From: Glandiceps talaboti
Taxonomy: Eukaryota; Hemichordata; Enteropneusta; Spengelidae
NCBI RefSeq assembly: GCF_964340395.1
Contig: NC_135555.1
Span: 10,413,931-10,477,930 of the forward strand
Direction of reading: 5' to 3'
Length of the DNA stretch: 64,000 nucleotides
Part shown: positions 61,407 through 64,000 of the stretch, one piece after another
How the letters are laid out: the number at the start of each line of letters is the position of its first letter
Position numbering within the stretch: the first letter of the stretch is position 1
Translations under genes and position numbers: made by a program
The notes under the pieces: generated by a model
Told to the model about the DNA's origin: nothing
The model's input: the letters and a program-made list of their open reading frames with translations, nothing else
Databases searched by the model: none

Positions 61407-63140
61407 AGTATTTATGATCAAAGGTAAACGATAAATACATTCACTACAGGAAGGGTTACTAAAATATTGATGAGAATTTGCATTGAATAGTGAAGAATGC
61501 AGTGAACAGATAATGGAACTCCTTCATGTGTAACTTGGGAATTTATCAAGAGTTCGGTCCATGCAACCCTCAAATTATTGTAATTCATACTTTATCAACG
61601 TGAAGCAAATAAGGTTTGAATCAACCATGTATACACCAGATCCAACAAGGTTAAATGCTTGTTAAATACATTACTCCATTGTGCATGTACTTACGGATGG
61701 GGTTATTGATGGCCAAGCATTTAACAGTTAGCTCACACTGCAGTCTGGGGTTGAACGTGCTAAGTGCTGGCTGGGTTATCGTAGCCATTGTATGAGCAGA
61801 ATGAGAGTGTATAGACATCTCTCCATTTCCAGTGGTTTGATTTAAAATCAACTCGATATATCTTGTATGTAAGGGTGATGTTCAGTTTGACCCTACTGAA
61901 TAACACAGGTTTTCTCAGGTACTTGTTTTGTGTGCAGGCCTTACTACTAGAGCACTGCACGAGTAGACCGTACTAGTATCTCAACTTTCAAATTGAATTT
62001 GGATCAGTGAAGTATATCATTACTCCATAGTAGCAATAATGATACTGAGAACACTTGTGATTTCTCAGTGTTCTCTTTTCAAAATGCTATTACGTTTTCA
62101 ACCACTCCAGAGATGACTACCATTGTACCAACATCATATGTAAATGATATGCTAATGATATGCAAATATTTTTTTGTAAAAAAAAAATGATATGTAAATT
62201 AGCCATTATCCTTAATATTTATCCTGCAGAGAACCTTGCTTTTCTCTTTAAAAAATGTGAAAAGTGAACCTATCAGGAAGAAGCACCGGGAGTGATGAAA
62301 ATCCAAATCTTTTAGTCTATGTCTACAGCCAATTCAACAGGACTACGCTACGGTCATTACATGTATAACTAATTATAAAATTTAAAAAAAAATTCCAGTG
62401 GAGCACACTGTATATCATTTGACATTACATGCTTTAGAACTCGGCAGACTGAGAACAAAGTTTAAATCAACAAACAAACTGATGACATTCATTCCTATAG
62501 TGTCAGTGGTTGTGATATGACAATGTAAATGTTTATTGTGTCAGTAACTTAAATATTTCAACAACACTCACAGCAAATTTTAGGTGACATAATACAGTCA
62601 ATTTCTAGTATTCGTCTCAATCAAAACCAATGAAGGGAATTTTTTTTTAAACTTGAATTTGATCAACCAAACAGAAATTTACATATACATGTATATAGAA
62701 TTAGATGTACAGAAACATGCCATGCTAAGATAAAAATATAGACTTCAGTGAATTATGGAATAATTTATTGATTTTCACTTCAGCGAGTATGATCAACGAA
62801 AAGTAATCTACCATGACATAGATGTATTGATAATTGAATTTATCAATTTGGTTATTTTGCAATGTTGCAGAATTATTATTTTCACGAGGAAGGTAAAATT
62901 TTGAAGGGGCAGTGTGGCTATGATAAAGAAACGTTTTCATAATTTAATTTGAGAATACATTCAGAGTATTGGGATCATTCACAGTAAGTAATAGTCTAAA
63001 AGTGACTTTCACTACATCACTACATGTCTTATCTTATCCCAGCAAGTATGCAATGTTCTGGAAACCAACTTTATAGCCTTCTTGTGAAAGAAGTATTACA
63101 TGAAGTAGTCTGAAAGATCCAAGTCATTGGTCCAGTTATG

Positions 63141-63143
<3 letters not shown>

Positions 63144-63177
<34 letters not shown>
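63144..63177. repeat. Poly-C tract, about 34 bases
   Basis: Second long C homopolymer of the window, similar in length to 53177-53211. Confidence 0.95.
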
Positions 63178-63494
63178 TTGAATGTACACACATGAACACA
63201 AACAATACCTGAATCTTTCAGGTTACATATGAAGGTGCCCAAGACAAGGGAATATTCAGGCCAAAGTATGTATGTCTGTTGCTTGGTAGTACATGGTTGT
63301 ACGTGATGTGTGGCCGCAATATACTACTTCAAAGGACTAGTTTCGCTAATACTTGGCGCCTCTATATTATGCATGTAATGAGATTACACATGTACCGTAA
63401 TCTAATTCAACAAATGATTACAAAAGTTCCTTGGAATCACATTCACAAGATTATGAATTTGTTTGGTACTAATGACCAATGTGGAGTTGTGATG

Positions 63495-63770
63495 TTCAAG
63501 AATGGCTGCATGGTTAGTAAACTGCATGTTGCCAGTTCAACCCTTTACAGTCTGTAATACTGCTGCCATTTGTTTCTGAATGAGGTTAAAAGTCCTTACA
63601 CAAGATTTTGGACCACCATTGTGCCCTAGTCAATCCAGCCAACTGTATAAATGGGGACCTATTAGGATTGAAGTTATGTGAATGATTTAATCCTAAACAC
63701 TTAGATAGGCAGCAGGAATTATATAGTTCCCAGGAAATATAATGGATATTGTGTCACTGTAGGTTTGTGT
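63495..63770 (+). mobile_element. tRNA-derived SINE, + strand
   Basis: The head contains AATGGCTGCATGGTTAG (A-box-like) and CCAGTTCAACCC (B-box GTTCAACCC). The body has GTGCCCTAGTCAATCCAG, CTGTATAAATGGGGACCTA and GTTATGTGAATGATTTAAT, shared with 54751-54985 and with the - strand copy at 20580-20815. Confidence 0.65.
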
Positions 63771-64000
63771 CAAGGTTTATAAATGTACAGTACTTAGAGT
63801 GCAATAATGGAAACCACTATGTGTAATGATACATAATTACTAAGCAACCATACATATGTCAGTAAGCACAACAGTATAAATACATAGAAAGTAATTTTGA
63901 TCCACAATTTTGAAGAAAAACAGTTGTTGTGGTCAATTTGTTAGGGCTTACAAGTGTGCACAGATATATATTACGTTGATTATTTTGAATCACTTAATTC

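Noticed and set aside
63279-63557. 92-codon + strand open frame
   Set aside because: It overlaps the start of the SINE and shows no family features.

Overview
The window is genomic DNA from an animal, most likely a marine invertebrate. It is AT-rich, with small exons separated by long introns with GT..AG boundaries, many microsatellites, and several families of small palindromic (MITE-like) and tRNA-derived (SINE-like) elements. I cannot fix the species. The proteins are close to their vertebrate counterparts, so an invertebrate deuterostome (hemichordate or lancelet-like) is a reasonable guess, but only a guess.

Layout. From about 9.06 to 27.6 kb, on the + strand, lie the last eight coding exons and the long 3'UTR of a non-canonical poly(A) polymerase of the TENT4/PAPD5-PAPD7 (Trf4) family; its first exon(s) were not found. 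From 30.5 to 33.2 kb, on the - strand and convergent with TENT4, is a complete four-exon mitochondrial malonyl-CoA:ACP transacylase (MCAT). From 35.9 to 58.2 kb, on the - strand, is a complete 13-exon glucose-6-phosphate isomerase (GPI), rebuilt as 553 codons with all phases consistent and the catalytic residues in place. Inside the 11.8-kb first intron of GPI, on the opposite strand, a CpG-rich block holds a short exon resembling the N-terminus of KIAA1958/ZMYM/QRICH1-type (DUF3504, Crypton-derived) proteins. It is followed directly by a long foldback hairpin. At 59.6 kb (+) the first coding exon of an unrecognised protein starts head-to-head with GPI across a CpG-rich interval; the rest of that gene lies beyond what I can resolve.

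The three identified genes are housekeeping genes: RNA 3'-tailing and surveillance (TENT4), mitochondrial fatty-acid synthesis (MCAT) and glycolysis (GPI). Nothing suggests that they act together as a system; the gene order is ordinary.

The more unusual content is at the sub-gene scale. (1) The 3' half of GPI exon 12 plus its splice donor is repeated in tandem, with an identical coding core, inside the next intron. (2) A minisatellite beside GPI exon 9 has units that each look like a 3' splice site. (3) A 42-bp minisatellite just upstream of MCAT carries a CTCF-like core in most units. (4) A 20-bp array of ATF/CRE-like half-sites lies in strict register in GPI intron 1. (5) DR1-type nuclear-receptor motifs occur at both metabolic genes. 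(6) A MITE sits in one copy of a local duplication while the other copy keeps the empty site. All motif matches were made by eye.
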